DNA from: Ichthyophis bannanicus
Taxonomy: Eukaryota; Chordata; Amphibia; Gymnophiona; Ichthyophiidae
NCBI GenBank assembly: GCA_033557465.1
Contig: CM066051.1
Span: forward strand, 103,455,026-103,519,025
Reading direction: 5' to 3'
Length of the DNA stretch: 64,000 bases
Shown: positions 1 through 11,059 of the stretch, in pieces
How the letters are laid out: each line of letters starts with the position of its first letter
How positions within the stretch are numbered: position 1 is the first letter of the stretch
Made by a program: the position numbers and the translations under genes
The notes under the pieces: model-generated
The model's input: only the letters and a program-made list of their open reading frames with translations
Database searches by the model: none
Told to the model about the DNA's origin: nothing

Positions 1-1535
1 TGCTTCTTGATCAACGTAAAGGTTGTGCAAGAGAACAATCAGGTGTTCTGCTATACTCATGCTTCTTAACGTGGCCCAAACTTTCTCATGGTTCACACAG
101 TAAAAAGCCTTGCTGCAGTCAACACCACACATATAGATATCCTTTTTGTATTCTTTAGGCTTTTCAAGGATCCATCCCACATCCATGATGATGCCTCTCA
201 TTCCTCACCCTTTCCTGAACCCTGCTTGTACTTCCCATAGTTCTCATTCCAGGGATGGTTGTACTCTCTGCTCAGTAATCTTCAGGAGAATCTTGATGGC
301 ATTTTGGATTAGAGTGATTGCACAATACATTTCCACAGTCAGTTGCATCACCTTTCTTTCATATTGATATAAAAACAGATCTTTTCCCATCAGTTGGCTA
401 TGATGTTCTCTTCCAAATTTCCAGGCAGAGCCTCAAAAGTATATTAACAGCTGCATCAGATTGCTGTAATACTTCTATGTGAATGTCATCCATGCCTGAT
501 GCTTTTTTCTTTGATAAGACTTTCTATGCTACTTTGACTTCTGTCATCACCAATGGTTCCTGATCATAAGGTACAGGTTGAAACAGCTGTTGGTCCACTT
601 GATCTTCAGCATATAATGACTTTATATATCCTTTCCACCTTTTCTTGATGATATCAGTATCAATCAACATGAAACCTTGAGAATCTTGTAGCATTCCAAT
701 TTCAGGCTAGATTTTTTTGGCTTTTCTAAAGCTATGACAGTTAATCTTATTCTTCCTCTAATACTTTCTAATTCCATTTCCTTGCATATGTCATTGTAGT
801 ACTTTGACTTGTCTTACTGAACATTGAAAATCTGTTGAGTTCTGCAATTGCCTCTCTCACCTCTGACTTACGTTTCTCTGCATTTCTCAACACTTTTCAG
901 TTTCTTCAGTCATCAATTTTGGACGTTTTTGCCTTTTCACCTCATGCAGAGGCTCCTCACCTTCTTCCAACACAACTTTGTTGATAACTCCTCTGGAACC
1001 CTGACATTTGTACCTAAAGCAGCAAAATCAATTTTTCAGACAATCTTTTAATTCCAGTGGTATATTCTCAAGGTCATATTTTGCTGCATTCATGAGTGAT
1101 CTGCTCATTTTCAACGTTAGCTTGACTTTGCACACCAATAGTTTGTAATCTGTACCACAGTCAGCTCCACATTTTAACTTGGTTAATGTCATTGAGCTTC
1201 TCCATCATTTGTCTTCCACAGACATAGTCAAATTGGATGAAGTCCACATATACAGTCAGCACTTGTATCACTGGAATATGGTGTTTGAGATGAATAGACC
1301 ATTCATCTTGCAGAATTCGATCAGTCTTTCTCCAGCTTTATTTCTGTTACCATGTCTATATTTTTCAACCACTTTACCAGCTTTTGCAATCCAGTCACCC
1401 ATGATTATCAGGATATCCTGTTTGTGTATTCTGTCAATTTCAATCTGTACATGTCCACAGAACTCATCTTCCTCTTCTGCAGCTATTGTTGGCACATATA
1501 CCCAAATTATGGTTCTGGTGATAGGGATAGATAGG
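1..1535 (-). mobile_element. RTE/BovB-like LINE fragment, antisense, running off the left edge
   Basis: On the minus strand the right part encodes an endonuclease piece (1268-1495) and the left edge encodes the start of a reverse transcriptase. The RT part reads as a stretch with VDCSKAF and NHEKVW (about 60-180), the usual RT motif A with its catalytic Asp kept. Endonuclease-then-RT order and the spacing agree with a RTE/BovB-type LINE whose 5' side is to the right and whose 3' side lies outside the window. Stretches between them (about 250-1200) have no long open frame and look like decayed linker. It is a fossil. The clade call rests on motif memory; another RTE-like clade is possible. Confidence 0.7.
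1268..1495 (-). pseudogene. AP-endonuclease fragment of the RTE/BovB-like LINE
   Basis: This 75-residue open stretch reads AAEEEDEF, then DILIIMGDWIAK, then NKAGERLIEFC and FISNT. In RTE/BovB endonucleases the same order occurs: an acidic helix, the GDxNAK core, a GxRNERGxRLIEFC-like segment and a NTxF segment. Here the core is GDWIAK, so the Asn of GDFNAK, which helps bind the metal, is replaced by Ile. The domain is therefore partial and probably inactive. It would nick target DNA in an intact element. No splice sites or promoter support a host function. Confidence 0.7.
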
Positions 1536-1559
1536 TAAGTGCAAGAAGCAACAGTAAGC

Positions 1560-2500
1560 TGAAAGAAGACTGCTGCTGTTTACCACAGAAGATCCAACCT
1601 TCATCCCACCATATTCTCTACATATAACAGATGCAGAACTGATGATGAAGCAAGAGGTGCACTATCTAGGAATCACCCTAAAGCAACAACAGATTCTAGA
1701 AACACACACACAATGTTACCAAGGCAGTATACCACAAAAGAAGTACCCTCCAGCTTCTATGTCTACTGCTGCAGGCTGCCACCTTCCACACTGTATTACA
1801 AGCACCTATTTTTCCACACTTTGACTGGGCAAATATCATTCTCCATGGTCTGCCATGCTACACACTTTGCAAATGGTCTTGAATACTACAGTCCAAACCC
1901 TATAGGGGGCCTCCATCTTTGATCATAATCATATCCATCCTAATGTAATTGCATTGGCTCCCAATTGCAAGCTGCCTAAATTACAAAGCTCTATTAATGA
2001 CATTTCAAATACTGCATAACCTTTCTCCAGTCTCCCTTGCAGAGACCATACAATGGACACCTAACAACAGAATAAGAAGGACAAACACACTCGCCACCTC
2101 TTGAGCAATAAGACAATTCCCAAGCTGCTAAGAACCAAGCTTTCTCAGCTCTTCAGAACACCCTTGTCTGCACACAGCCAATCCATCTCCAACCTATCAC
2201 CCTTCAGAAAAGCAAAAAAGACTCATTTGTTCCAACTATACTATAGCTACAATAAAGACTTTGCCAGCTGCCAGCCTTAGCTCCAACCCAACTGCTTACA
2301 GACCACCAACCAGCTTATAACTTAGTTCTCCCCATTACTACCCAAGTTTGTGCCTGTTGCATGTAATATGCTTACTGTTTATTGCAATGTTAGACATATC
2401 TTGTCTTGCTCTGTAATGCCTGTTCAATATAAAACATTTATTTCTGTTCTATGTAAGCTGCACTGATATTAAAATAGTGCACTATATAAAATCAAATACA
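1560..2500 (+). mobile_element. L2-like LINE, 5'-truncated 3' end
   Basis: Scattered + strand peptides match the end of an L2/CR1-group RT: VHYLGITLKQQ near 1670, FPHFDWANIILHGLP near 1830, and a Trp-Leu-Pro-like region after 1940. The element closes at about 2410-2495 with the 3' UTR form seen in other LINEs of this window (TGTAAGCTGCACTGAT, then GTGCACTATATAAAA). All frames are broken by stops and shifts. The left boundary with the RTE-like LINE lies between about 1535 and 1600. No target duplication was found. Confidence 0.65.
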
Positions 2501-2509
2501 TGAGCAGCT

Positions 2510-3500
2510 GAGGTGAATAGTGATGGGATATGCAAGTGAGGCACATATGGACAGATAGGTAAGGGGAGGAAGGGAGCAGGTGACAAGAACAGTAAGGGGA
2601 GATGCCAGTGAGGCACATAGGGGGAGATAGGTAAGGGCAGGAAGGCAGCAGGTGAGGAGAACAGTAAGGGGAGATGCCTGCGAGGCACATAGGGAGAGAT
2701 AGGTAAGGGGCACAAAGGGAGCAGGTGAGGAGAACAGTAAGGGGAGATGCCAGCAAGGCACATAGGGGGAGATAGGTAAGGGGATTGGGTAAAAGGTGAA
2801 GGAAGGGAGAAGGCAAGGGAAATAATGAGGAAATATGAAAGTAGAAGCACATAGAGAGAGGTAAGGGGGGAGGGAAAAGTGCAGGAAGTGAATAGCAAGG
2901 GACTACACAAATAGACACACATAGGTAGGGATAGGCATGAGCAGGAGTGTGAAAGGTGCAGGAAGTGAGTGGGTGAGGTGAATGGCAACAGAATACACAA
3001 GCAGGACACATAGGGAGAGATGGATATGAGCAGGGGAGTGAAAGGTGCAGGGACGGGGGGAGAGTGAGGAAGTGAGCAGATGAGCTGAAGAGCACACGAG
3101 AATACACAAGCAAAGCACACAGGTAAGGAGGGGGAGTGAAAAGTGAGCAGACTGACCACTGGAAGAGAATAATGAAGGAATATGCAAGTCAGGCACATAG
3201 GGAGAGATAAACAAGGGCCACAGAGAGTTGGACAGATGAAGGTACTAAGAGTAACCAGGTGAGAAGTGTAGCAAATTATGGGTGGGAGATGCACAGAGCG
3301 ATGAGGTCAGATGAATAGGAGGCAATAGACAAGGTCACAGAGACTGCTGAGGCATGTGCAGTACAAAAAGCATCACAATAAAGTGGGTAGAGAGAGAAGG
3401 GGCTGAAGCAATGCAATAGATACGAGAGGTGCAGGGACAAGCAGAAGAGGTCAATAGGGAGCAATAGGTAAAGGGCACAGGTGGCGTTCAGGTGACATGC
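2510..3500. repeat. Purine-rich minisatellite, unit about 72 bp
   Basis: The motif gCACATAgg followed by gaGATAGGTAAGGgg, an AGCAGGTGAgGAGAACAGTAAGG segment and GGAGATGCC recurs at about 2541, 2613, 2684 and 2758, giving a period of 71-74 bp. Units become degenerate to the right, with motif scraps to about 3290 and a purine-rich tail to about 3500. The strong strand asymmetry creates several long but meaningless minus-strand open frames rich in Leu, Pro, Ser and Cys. It lies in the presumed upstream intron of the paralemmin-like gene. Confidence 0.75.
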
Positions 3501-3600
3501 ACAGAGCATCCAGCCTTTTCCATCCTCTGCTTGTCATTTCCTGGGAGCTGCAGTCCCTCCTCTGCACACCTTTTGAATACTCTGTGCTGGATCTTTCTAG

Positions 3601-3681
3601 GAAAAGCGAAAAGTACTGGAACACATTGAGAAGACAAAGCAGGCACTGGAAGATGAGAGGCTGAAGGCACAACAGCTGAAG
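3601..3681 (+). CDS. PALM3: Paralemmin-family exon (PALM3-like, coiled-coil exon)
   Basis: An 81-bp exon sits between a pyrimidine-rich acceptor ending TTTCTAG (3594-3600) and a GTAAAC donor at 3682. It is exactly 27 codons, phase 0 at both ends. The peptide starts EKRKVLEHIEK, has TKQALEDERLK in the middle and ends AQQLK, a charged coiled coil. In paralemmins the second coding exon is a short coiled-coil exon opening EKR and ending LK, joined to an exon starting RKSLR or KALR, and the exon at 34373 starts just that way. Paralemmins are lipid-anchored proteins of the plasma membrane that help shape cell processes. The first exon, which should hold the Met, is not in the window. PALM3 is preferred over PALM, PALM2 or PALMD because of the following exon; the paralog assignment is from memory. 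Confidence 0.8.
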
Positions 3682-3699
3682 GTAAACCAAAGACACCTG

Positions 3700-4050
3700 A
3701 AGGATGGGGACCCCGTATGCATGAGAGGGAGCAAGAAACGTATGTATGTGAGGGAGGGTGGAACATAGATATATATGAGAGGGAGCACATGAGGGAGGGG
3801 GAACCTGTATGTATGAGCAAGCACATGAGACAGAGCAGGAGAGCATGAGTGAGGGAGAACCTGTATGAATGGGAGGGAGGGAGGAGAGAAACATGTAGGT
3901 ATGAGCGAGCACATGAGGGAGGGGGGAAAGCACAAGGGAAGGAGGGGAGAGTGTGAGGGAGCAAGAAACACGTATGTATGAGAGTTGGTGGGGGAACATG
4001 AAGGATCACAGTACCAGTATGTAACGGAGGGGGGCACCTGTATATACTGT
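3700..4050. repeat. Minisatellite with CCTGTATGTATGAGAGGGAG-like units (left block)
   Basis: Irregular units built from ACCTGTATGTATGAG, AGGGAGCA and CATGAGGGAGGGGG fill this stretch. The same motif set resumes at 13950-14020 and 14585-15130, beyond the provirus, so one array was interrupted by insertions. Unit length varies at about 30-50 bp. Minus-strand open frames across it are repeat translations rich in Pro, Ser, His and Cys and not genes. Confidence 0.75.
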
Positions 4051-4148
4051 TCACAGAGCTCTATGGTAACATCATATAAAGATGGGATGTAGATCTACCA
4101 TCACTAATTTCAGACTCCAGAATGTCACCCCAAAGTCTGTTCACTACT

Positions 4149-4693
4149 GTAACCTTTCACCGCTCCCTACATTCAGTTACTCTCCTGTTGGTCCTGGGTC
4201 CACTTCACAAAGGCATTAAGGTTTGTAGCACAACAAGACAACCAAACTAGTGTGGTTTTAAAAAAAAGGTTTTTATATAGAAATAGGCCTCTTAAATAGG
4301 TACAGAACAGAGGTATATAGTGGTTACTGAGCTGCTTCCCTGTATATCAATGACTCTATGTGTGTGCCTGGGTGTGGAAAAGCAAGAGAGAGAAAAGGAG
4401 GAGGAGGTCTCCTAGTAAGAAGTGTCCAATAAATAGGAAGAGAGAGAGTATTTTTGTTGTCCTCTGTATTTATACTGAAGTTCTCCTTTTCCAGCACCTC
4501 CCTTTGTCATACTTTGGTCTCTTATCACCTGATTAGCTGTTGTCCTGCAGACTAATCTCATCAGGCATGCTAAGCCCATCAAATCTGGACACGTCCTATC
4601 TGACATCACCAGGGGGTCAGAGCTGCAGGCCAAGGTCTGGGAAAAGCCATGACACCTAGGCTAGGCATAATGTCATGCTGATGTATGCTGACA
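4149..4693 (-). repeat. 3' LTR of the endogenous retrovirus
   Basis: About 545 bp, starting TGTAACCTTTC and ending GCTGACA on the + strand, so TG...CA in either direction. It aligns along its length with 13139-13714, with several substitutions and indels (for example a purine-rich stretch that is longer in the other copy). That divergence shows an old insertion. On the minus strand CTATATAAAA at 4271-4280 is a good TATA-like box, better kept than in the 5' copy. ACTAC target repeat lies just outside at 4144-4148. Confidence 0.92.
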
Positions 4694-4712
4694 TCTCCCA
4701 CGCCTTCTTTTT
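4694..4712 (-). promoter_or_regulatory. Polypurine tract before the 3' LTR
   Basis: On the minus strand a purine-dominated run (AAAAAGAAGG, then CGTGGGAGA) directly abuts the LTR start. This is where plus-strand DNA synthesis would begin in a retrovirus. Two pyrimidines interrupt it, in line with decay. Confidence 0.6.
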
Positions 4713-5150
4713 ATCTGTGAAATGGTGGAAGCAAACCTGTGGTACATGTCCCAGCTGCAATTACTATATACATGATAGTAGGTAGTTTGTCTAATACCTC
4801 CTGTATTAAATACCTTGCTATGTCCAGCAGGTCCCCTGTCCTGCACAGTACTGTCTCTAGTGTTCTAGAGATAAACAAGTCACCTTATGAGTCCAAACCT
4901 CGTGTCTTAGGTAGAGCAGCCACTACTGGGGGGGGAACCCAATATGCTACCTCCGTGCCCGTCTTAGAGAGAGTGAACAGTGCATAAGGGATGCAGGAAT
5001 TTCTGAGGAGGTTAAAGCCAAAAGGTACCAGGATGCTATGAGTGAGGGTAGGAAGTAAGACTGCAGCTGACTCTAATATTCAATGTAGTAGGAAATGCCA
5101 AATGAGCCTGGATGTAGAGGTGGATGCTGGAGAAATTAAGTGTAACTACC
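4713..5150 (-). other. Region between env remains and polypurine tract
   Basis: No open frame of note and no recognised motif on either strand. It is probably the 3' untranslated part of the provirus. Short open stretches on the + strand (4739-4987, 5042-5242) have no family resemblance. Confidence 0.5.
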
Positions 5151-7229
5151 TTAAAATGTTGATGGTATTTTGTAGGACGTGCGCTGCAAAGACATGTACA
5201 TGCGTTTCATTTTACAACACAGGAAATTACGATAATGCATAGCAATATTTGTACAGCAGTTAAAATAATAATAGGGTGAACAAAACATTAAAGACATGAT
5301 CAGCAGTAGACAAGTATCAAATAACAATTCCCACACAGACACATGAGCATCTTGTAGCAAGTGTTCAACGGTTTGTCGAATGTGACCATTCTCATAAGTG
5401 ATGGTGTGATTCACTTCGGTGGCTGTTGTTTTAAGGTGATCAATATATAGGCATGGAGTTCTGTAAAGTTCAGCAGTTTATGTAGTGTCTCTTCTCCCAT
5501 GCCAAGTGGTAAGGGATGCACAGCATACGCAATAAAGTCTGGAATGTCCATAGAGTCATTGGTAACCAGCGGTGTGGAATAAGTTGTCCCGTTAATGGTG
5601 ATGGAGACCAGTGGTGTATGACTGCACCAGGTATTGTTTAGTAAGTAGTTTGAACTGTACAACAAAGTGTTCTTAGGAAGGCGAATGTCATGCATTCTGG
5701 GAGCAATCAAAAAAGAAACATTCTGGAGAAATAACAGATGAAAACATAAATGTCCAGCTCCAAGGTAATACAAACAGTGTGAGGAAATCAGGGAGCAAGA
5801 GGAGGAATTGTTCCAGCAGGAGGTGTCAGCCTCTTTAAATTCGTGCAGTTCACACTTGAACTGAAATTTAGTCTGCTCACACAAACTGGGGTCCATAGGC
5901 TTGAATGAAGTCCACGTATCATCCAGTGGCTCTACTAAGGTGGTATGGTCCTTATCAAACTGCACACCGATATTAACAACAGGGTAAATAACTGTGTGTT
6001 GTCCTGACCATGGGATCAAAGTACAGATAGAGCAGCCTTGTGGTGAACAAATGGGAACACTAACTGTCCACCAATCAAGGTGAGCTATAGCAAATTCAGG
6101 TATTTTGGTACTAGCCATATGGACGAGAGATGGTGGCCAGTGTCCCAACTTAGCAGTGATCAGAATTTCCTTTAATATAGTAATAAGCTCGATCTGTACT
6201 TGATCACAGGCCAGAGCCCAGGAGATAGTCTTTCCCAATCTGTATTCTGCATGTGCTAAGATAACAATTTTCTGTTCTATAATGGGAGATATAAGAGCAA
6301 AGGTATCTACAACTACATTGGACAGTTTAGAGGAAGCTTCATTAATAATATGTTATGAGGTAAAACCATCAGAAGCATGCTGTGCAGGGGATCCCAATTT
6401 ATTACAGAGCACCTCTATATCAGTTATATTAAGGGCACCCTGTGCCACCTAAAATTGTTTCAATTAATTCCCACTTGTGTTGTAATTGCTTGGCTTGGGG
6501 TGTTAGACTACACATTAAACCAAATATTGAGCATTTATATGTAGTTGGTAATAAACTGAGAGCAATTTGGATATTTGTGAGTAACTAGAAACAATTTAGG
6601 AAATAGATGCCAAGTAAGGAAATAGTATTCTACCTCATGTAAAACATCGTGTGGTGCATCATATTTGATCTGAAAGGGATGTCATTGAAATGGGTGACTA
6701 TCAGAAAGGTAGAGTACAGGAAGAGCCAAAGTGGTTGGAGGGGTGGTAGATAAACAACATCCATCAAAAAAGAATGAAGCCTCAGTGGTGTGCTGTTGAT
6801 TACTCAGAACCCATGTATACGTTATTTTCCTGGTACTTTTGTCCTGACAGGAAATACTGTAAAAAATCAAGGCAGGGAGGACCAAGAAAGTAATGTTCTG
6901 GAAGTGCCCTCAATTCTTGTGTCCTTTCTAGAGAAGTGGAAACTGGTGGCACCCACTGTACTTGAGTGATGTTTAATAAATAGAACTGGCTTGTCCTGTA
7001 CCGAACAGAAACTCAGGATGACCAGATCCTTTCCTTCCAGGGAAGGTGGGGGTATTTCTTGATAACAATATACACCACCTGTGGAGTTAGCCCAACCAAT
7101 CGTGCATATTTGGACAACAGTTCCTGTAATGAGACTTGGTTGAAAAGAGCAGATCCAAGAACAGCAAGAAACCAGGACATAAAAGCCAACTCGTTTCACT
7201 CTACTAGGGAGTAAACTAGTGCTCCCCAC
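5151..7229 (-). pseudogene. env: Envelope-like remains
   Basis: Minus-strand pieces downstream of integrase. 6867-7229 has a hydrophobic segment (GFYVLVSCCSWIC) that may be the signal peptide. 5411-6238 is Cys-rich with about six N-glycosylation motifs (NNSS, NVSF, NNTW, NGTT, NDSM, NFTE). 5151-5414 holds a long hydrophobic helix (LLFDTCLLLIMSLMFC) followed by a basic tail, fitting a transmembrane anchor. I did not find the CX6CC or immunosuppressive-type motif of gammaretroviral TM, so the env lineage is unclear. Stops and shifts separate the parts. The call rests on position and general character. Confidence 0.6.
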
Positions 7230-7559
7230 TTATACTATGCAACAACAGAAATAATGTTTACTATTTATTTATATAACTATTAGACACATGTCCAGTATAT
7301 AGGACACAACAACTATACAGCAAAAGTAAATAGTTACCAACCTCAAGCAACTTTTGTTCAGAAAGCAGCTGTCTATTCTGTCATCAGGTGGTATCTGAAA
7401 ACAAAGACTGATAAAACACATATTACCCATATGGTTTCAACTGGGTGATGTGTTTTCAATACTGCTGTTTGTCAGGCATTAGGATCTGGTATAGGCTTGG
7501 GCCTAAGGTATCAGTAACTAAGTACGGTCCTTCCCACTTTGCAGTTCCAAAGGGGACGT

Positions 7560-8491
7560 TTGGTCTAGGTCTCAGAATCATCACTTTACTCCCAAACCTT
7601 GAGGGGGCCTTAAATCAGAACCTTTTGCCTGTACCTCCTGCAGATAATCTCTAGCTTTTTCTGTGTTAGCTAGCACAGAGGTCTGAATTTCTTTTAGATG
7701 TTCTTTCAGGGATTTCATCCACTCATTGGTGAGAATTACTGTCTGGTCCTCTGGAAGAAAAGGACTCAGCATATTTTCCCACTGTGGCAATGGCCTTCCC
7801 ATTAAGGCTTCATAGGGTGCAAAACCTGTGGATTTACAGACATTAGCTCTGATACGTATAAGGACTAAAGGGAGCACCCGATCCCAATTTTTCCCAGTCA
7901 GATTAAGCATAGGGCTGAGGTGGACCTTAATTGTTTGATTCATTCTTCCTACCTGCCCTGCTGTCTGTGGATGGTACAAAATGTGGAGTTGTTGTTCTAT
8001 GCCTAGAAAAACAATTCCTTGATCAGCTGAGAAACAAATGCAGGACCATTATCAGAATCAATAGTCTTCAGGATGCCCCAGCGTGTAAAAAATTGCATAG
8101 TTAGGATTGCTGCAGTGGTTTGAGCGGTTTGATCTGGGACAGGGAATGCTTCTACCCAATGAGAAAAGGAATCAACAACAGTGAGTAAAAATCTATTTTT
8201 CCTAGCTGTTAATGGAAGAGGGCCCACATGATCTATTTGCAATCTTTCAAATGGACCACGAGGACGTGCTCTCATTAACTGTCCCCTTCTCTTTTTAGGT
8301 TGCCTCCCAAATGAAGCACAGATTACACAGGAGGAAACATAATCCTGTATATCATGTTTCATTTCTGGCCACCATACCAACCTATTGAGGATAGTCTGCA
8401 TTTCTTCTGCTTTAGGGTGTCCCATAGGACCTGCACCATGAACCCAATGCATCCACTCTTTACCTCGAGCTCTAGGGATAGTTATAACCAA
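7560..8491 (-). pseudogene. pol: Retroviral integrase, frameshifted, catalytic Glu lost
   Basis: The first piece (8003-8491) has the HHCC zinc domain (two His around GPMGHPKAEE, then SCVIC), followed by RLQIDHVGPLPL with the first catalytic Asp and TIDSDNGPAFVS with the second. The frame then shifts between 8003 and 7979. The second piece (7581-7979) opens HPQTAGQVGRMNQTIK. In intact relatives the position before RMN is the third catalytic residue, Glu; here it is Gly (GGA codon). The enzyme would be dead even without the frameshift. Integrase joins viral DNA to the host chromosome. Confidence 0.85.
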
Positions 8492-8519
8492 GCCTTCCTC
8501 TCTTTTTGCACATAGAATG

Positions 8520-9316
8520 TCTTTCTCTATAGCGAGTGTGAGAAAGGGTGTGTGCTGATATAGGTTAGCTGAGGCATCCTACACAAGCTTCCTCAAATTG
8601 GAAAGGTCAGGGTCCTTTGTCTGCAGTGCTATGAAGTAATCTGGTGGTGTTATCTGCTCATACGCTGTGAAACGTGTAGCAGTAGCAACCATGCGTGTCT
8701 ACTCAAACCAGGGCCTTACAAGGCCTACATGGCATACTTCCTTGGCTAGTGAGTCTGCTAATGTGTTTCCTTTTACTAAAGGACCTTTCTTCCTATGTGC
8801 CTTCACTTTAATTAAATGTACACTCTGAAACTTCTCACTCAGTTCTTGTGCCATAGTCCACAGTGATGAAATTTACACCATGGACCCATCTGTGGATTTA
8901 AATTTATTTGCCAGCCACCAGAGTAACAGGGCAATGGCACTTTTAAAGACATAATCAGAATCTACAATAATTTGTATCTGGATGTGAAACCTGATATTGT
9001 TGCATACAAGCCACAAAAGCAGCCAGCTCACAGTACTGTCCCACAGGAATACCGTCTCTGCTGTACCACTTGGTTATTTGGGTCCAATTGCAAAACCTGC
9101 TAGTCGCCTGCCTCCTTCACATTGGCTACTACCATCAATATATACTGTAGGAAGAAAAGGTGAAATTTTGTCTAGTCCCAGTTCCCTAAAGATCATGTGA
9201 TTAGGGGCACTGGGTGAGGACTGACAGTCATGAGGTTGCCCATCCAGCAAGATTCCAGCCACCTGCACGTTAGGTTCTTTCAACAATTCAAACTTTACAT
9301 TCTGTGCCTGCAGCAT
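8520..9316 (-). pseudogene. pol: Retroviral RNase H domain remains
   Basis: The piece at 9074-9316 contains VYIDGSSQCEGGRRLAGFAI, the opening of RNase H with its first catalytic Asp (DGSS) and the G-x-AGxA segment typical of gammaretrovirus-like RNase H. Downstream (8520-9070) further similarity is broken by stops. RNase H would remove the RNA strand of the hybrid. The remaining catalytic residues could not be placed with confidence. Confidence 0.7.
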
Positions 9317-10573
9317 GAGAGTCCACTGGACTATACTCTCTCAGTCCTAATCTTGTACATGCTAACTTTCCCTCTACAATGAATTTGAGGGGGGTGTGAT
9401 GGCTGCATATGGATGTGGTTTGAGCATCTATGATGTATGTAAATTTCTGCATAACAGCATAGAAAGCCAGTACATGTTTTTCACAGTTTCCCATTTTGTG
9501 TTCAGGAGAAGTGAGAACTCTGGAACAGAAGGCAATAGGGTGATCTACTCCTCCTAGGCATTGTGTTAGAGCTGCACCTATACTGTTCTCTCCAACTACA
9601 GGGTACAGAAAAAAATGTTGTGTGTGATCTGGGTGTGCAAGAACCAGAGCAGAAGTCAGAATGTGCTTTAATTTAGCTACAGCTTCTGTATATTCTTCCT
9701 CCAAAACATAACCTTTACTTTTTAGCAGAGAGTAAAGTGGAGCTGCCACTTCGGCATAGTTGTGCATGAAGTCACGACAGAAACCAGTGAGCCCTAGAAA
9801 TGACTGGAGTGATTTCTGATCTGTAGGAAGTGGAAGTTTCCGTATCAGCTCTATCCTCTGAGAATCTACAGATTTACCATTCTAGCCAATTGTAACCCCT
9901 AAAAAGGGAACCTGTGATTTGCACAGTTGAGCCTTGGCAGGATTAACTTTAAGACCAGCTTGTAATAGGGCTTTCAAAACTTCTCTTACATGATTCCAGT
10001 GTACAGCTTCATTCTCAGACTGAATCAGAATGTCATCTACATACTGAATTATATTATCTCTGCAAGACAATAGTGACAGGGCTTCCTACATGTATTTATG
10101 GAATATTGATGGTGAATCTTTATAGCCCTATGGCAGCACGGTCCATGCATATTGTTTATTCAGCCACTGAAAGGCTGTTTTGTACTGGCATGGCAGGGGC
10201 AGACTCCAAAACCCATTGGATATGTCTAAAACAGAGAAAAATTTATATTTAGGATTCAGTTTAGAGATCATTTCAGGGTATGAGGCTACCACAGGCACTA
10301 CAGATTTTGAAACTTGATTCAGGGCACAGAAGTCCATAGTGAGCCTGAAGGAACCCCCCCAGTTTAGCTATCAGCCAGGCTGGTGAATTACATGTGGAAG
10401 AAATAGGTCTCATCAGACCCCCTCTCCTCCAATATCTTCACAATTTTAGTCACTGGTTCTATAGCCTGATGAGGTACTGGGTATTGTTTCTGTGGTGGAG
10501 GATCCTCGCCTTCCAACAGTATTTCTCTGTTCATTTTCCCACAATCTAACTTGTGCCCAGACTGGAATATCAA
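9288..10573 (-). pseudogene. pol: Retroviral reverse transcriptase with connection domain
   Basis: Minus-strand pieces in order: 10388-10573 with QYPVPHQAIEPVTKIV, the fingers entry; 10128-10337 with FSVLDISNGFWSLPL, motif A with catalytic Asp, then KTAFQW; 9882-10070 with YVDDILIQSEN, the YxDD catalytic box intact, then LKVNPAKAQLCK and VPFLGVTIG; and 9288-9767 with the connection region, including HPIAFCSRVL and HHTPLKF. The breaks between pieces are stops or frameshifts (for example a stop in the LPQG-like turn near 10085-10127). It would copy the viral RNA into DNA. YVDD and the PHQA segment fit class I-like retroviruses. Confidence 0.85.
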
Positions 10574-10579
10574 CCACCT

Positions 10580-11024
10580 CTGAGGGAATTACACAGAGAT
10601 CATACTGCTGAGCTGCCTTGGTGCACTGCATTGCTAACTGCAAGGGAATGACTTCATGCACTAAAGTTTTAGAAGCACTTGAAGTTCCTGTATACTGCCA
10701 CAATTTAAGATAAGCCATACCCACCACCAGATTTAACTGGCTGAGAACATCAATTCCAATTATTTCTTTTGGTGTGTTCACTATAGTAGAGGCAGTGGTT
10801 TCCAACATTTCATTGTTTTGTTCCCTGTGCACCAGGATACCCCATTTAACTGGGAAGCTGTCATTAATTCCTTGAATTTTATAAACTTCCATATTTTCCT
10901 GAGCTGCAGTGGAAGAAGCTCTGTTTGTAAAACTAATTCCAGCCCCAGTGTCAATCAAAGCTAGTTTATCCTGACCCCCTATTCTGCTGATAACCTTGGG
11001 GCATCCACAAGAGTCCAATATCAA
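10580..11024 (-). pseudogene. pro: Retroviral aspartic protease domain
   Basis: The minus-strand piece has the active-site motif LIDTGAGISF near its start (within DKLALIDTGA), followed later by GIDVLSQLNL, which resembles the GxDxL segment near the end of retropepsins. Protease would cleave Gag and Pol. The catalytic Asp-Thr-Gly is intact. The open frame (10446-11024) runs on toward RT without a stop up to 10446, but it loses RT similarity because of a shift, so protease and RT are no longer joined properly. Confidence 0.8.
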
Positions 11025-11059
11025 GGATGTTACAAGCCTTAAACTGTATTCTTGGCCTG

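Noticed and set aside
2469..3294. Minus-strand open frames of 214 and 270 codons, rich in Leu, Pro, Ser and Cys
   Set aside because: They overlap in different frames, have a repeating pattern with the 72-bp units, and simply translate the pyrimidine-rich strand of the minisatellite.
3451..4054. Minus-strand open frames of 146-188 codons
   Set aside because: Three overlapping frames across another minisatellite and an exon in the opposite strand; compositional, no family resemblance.
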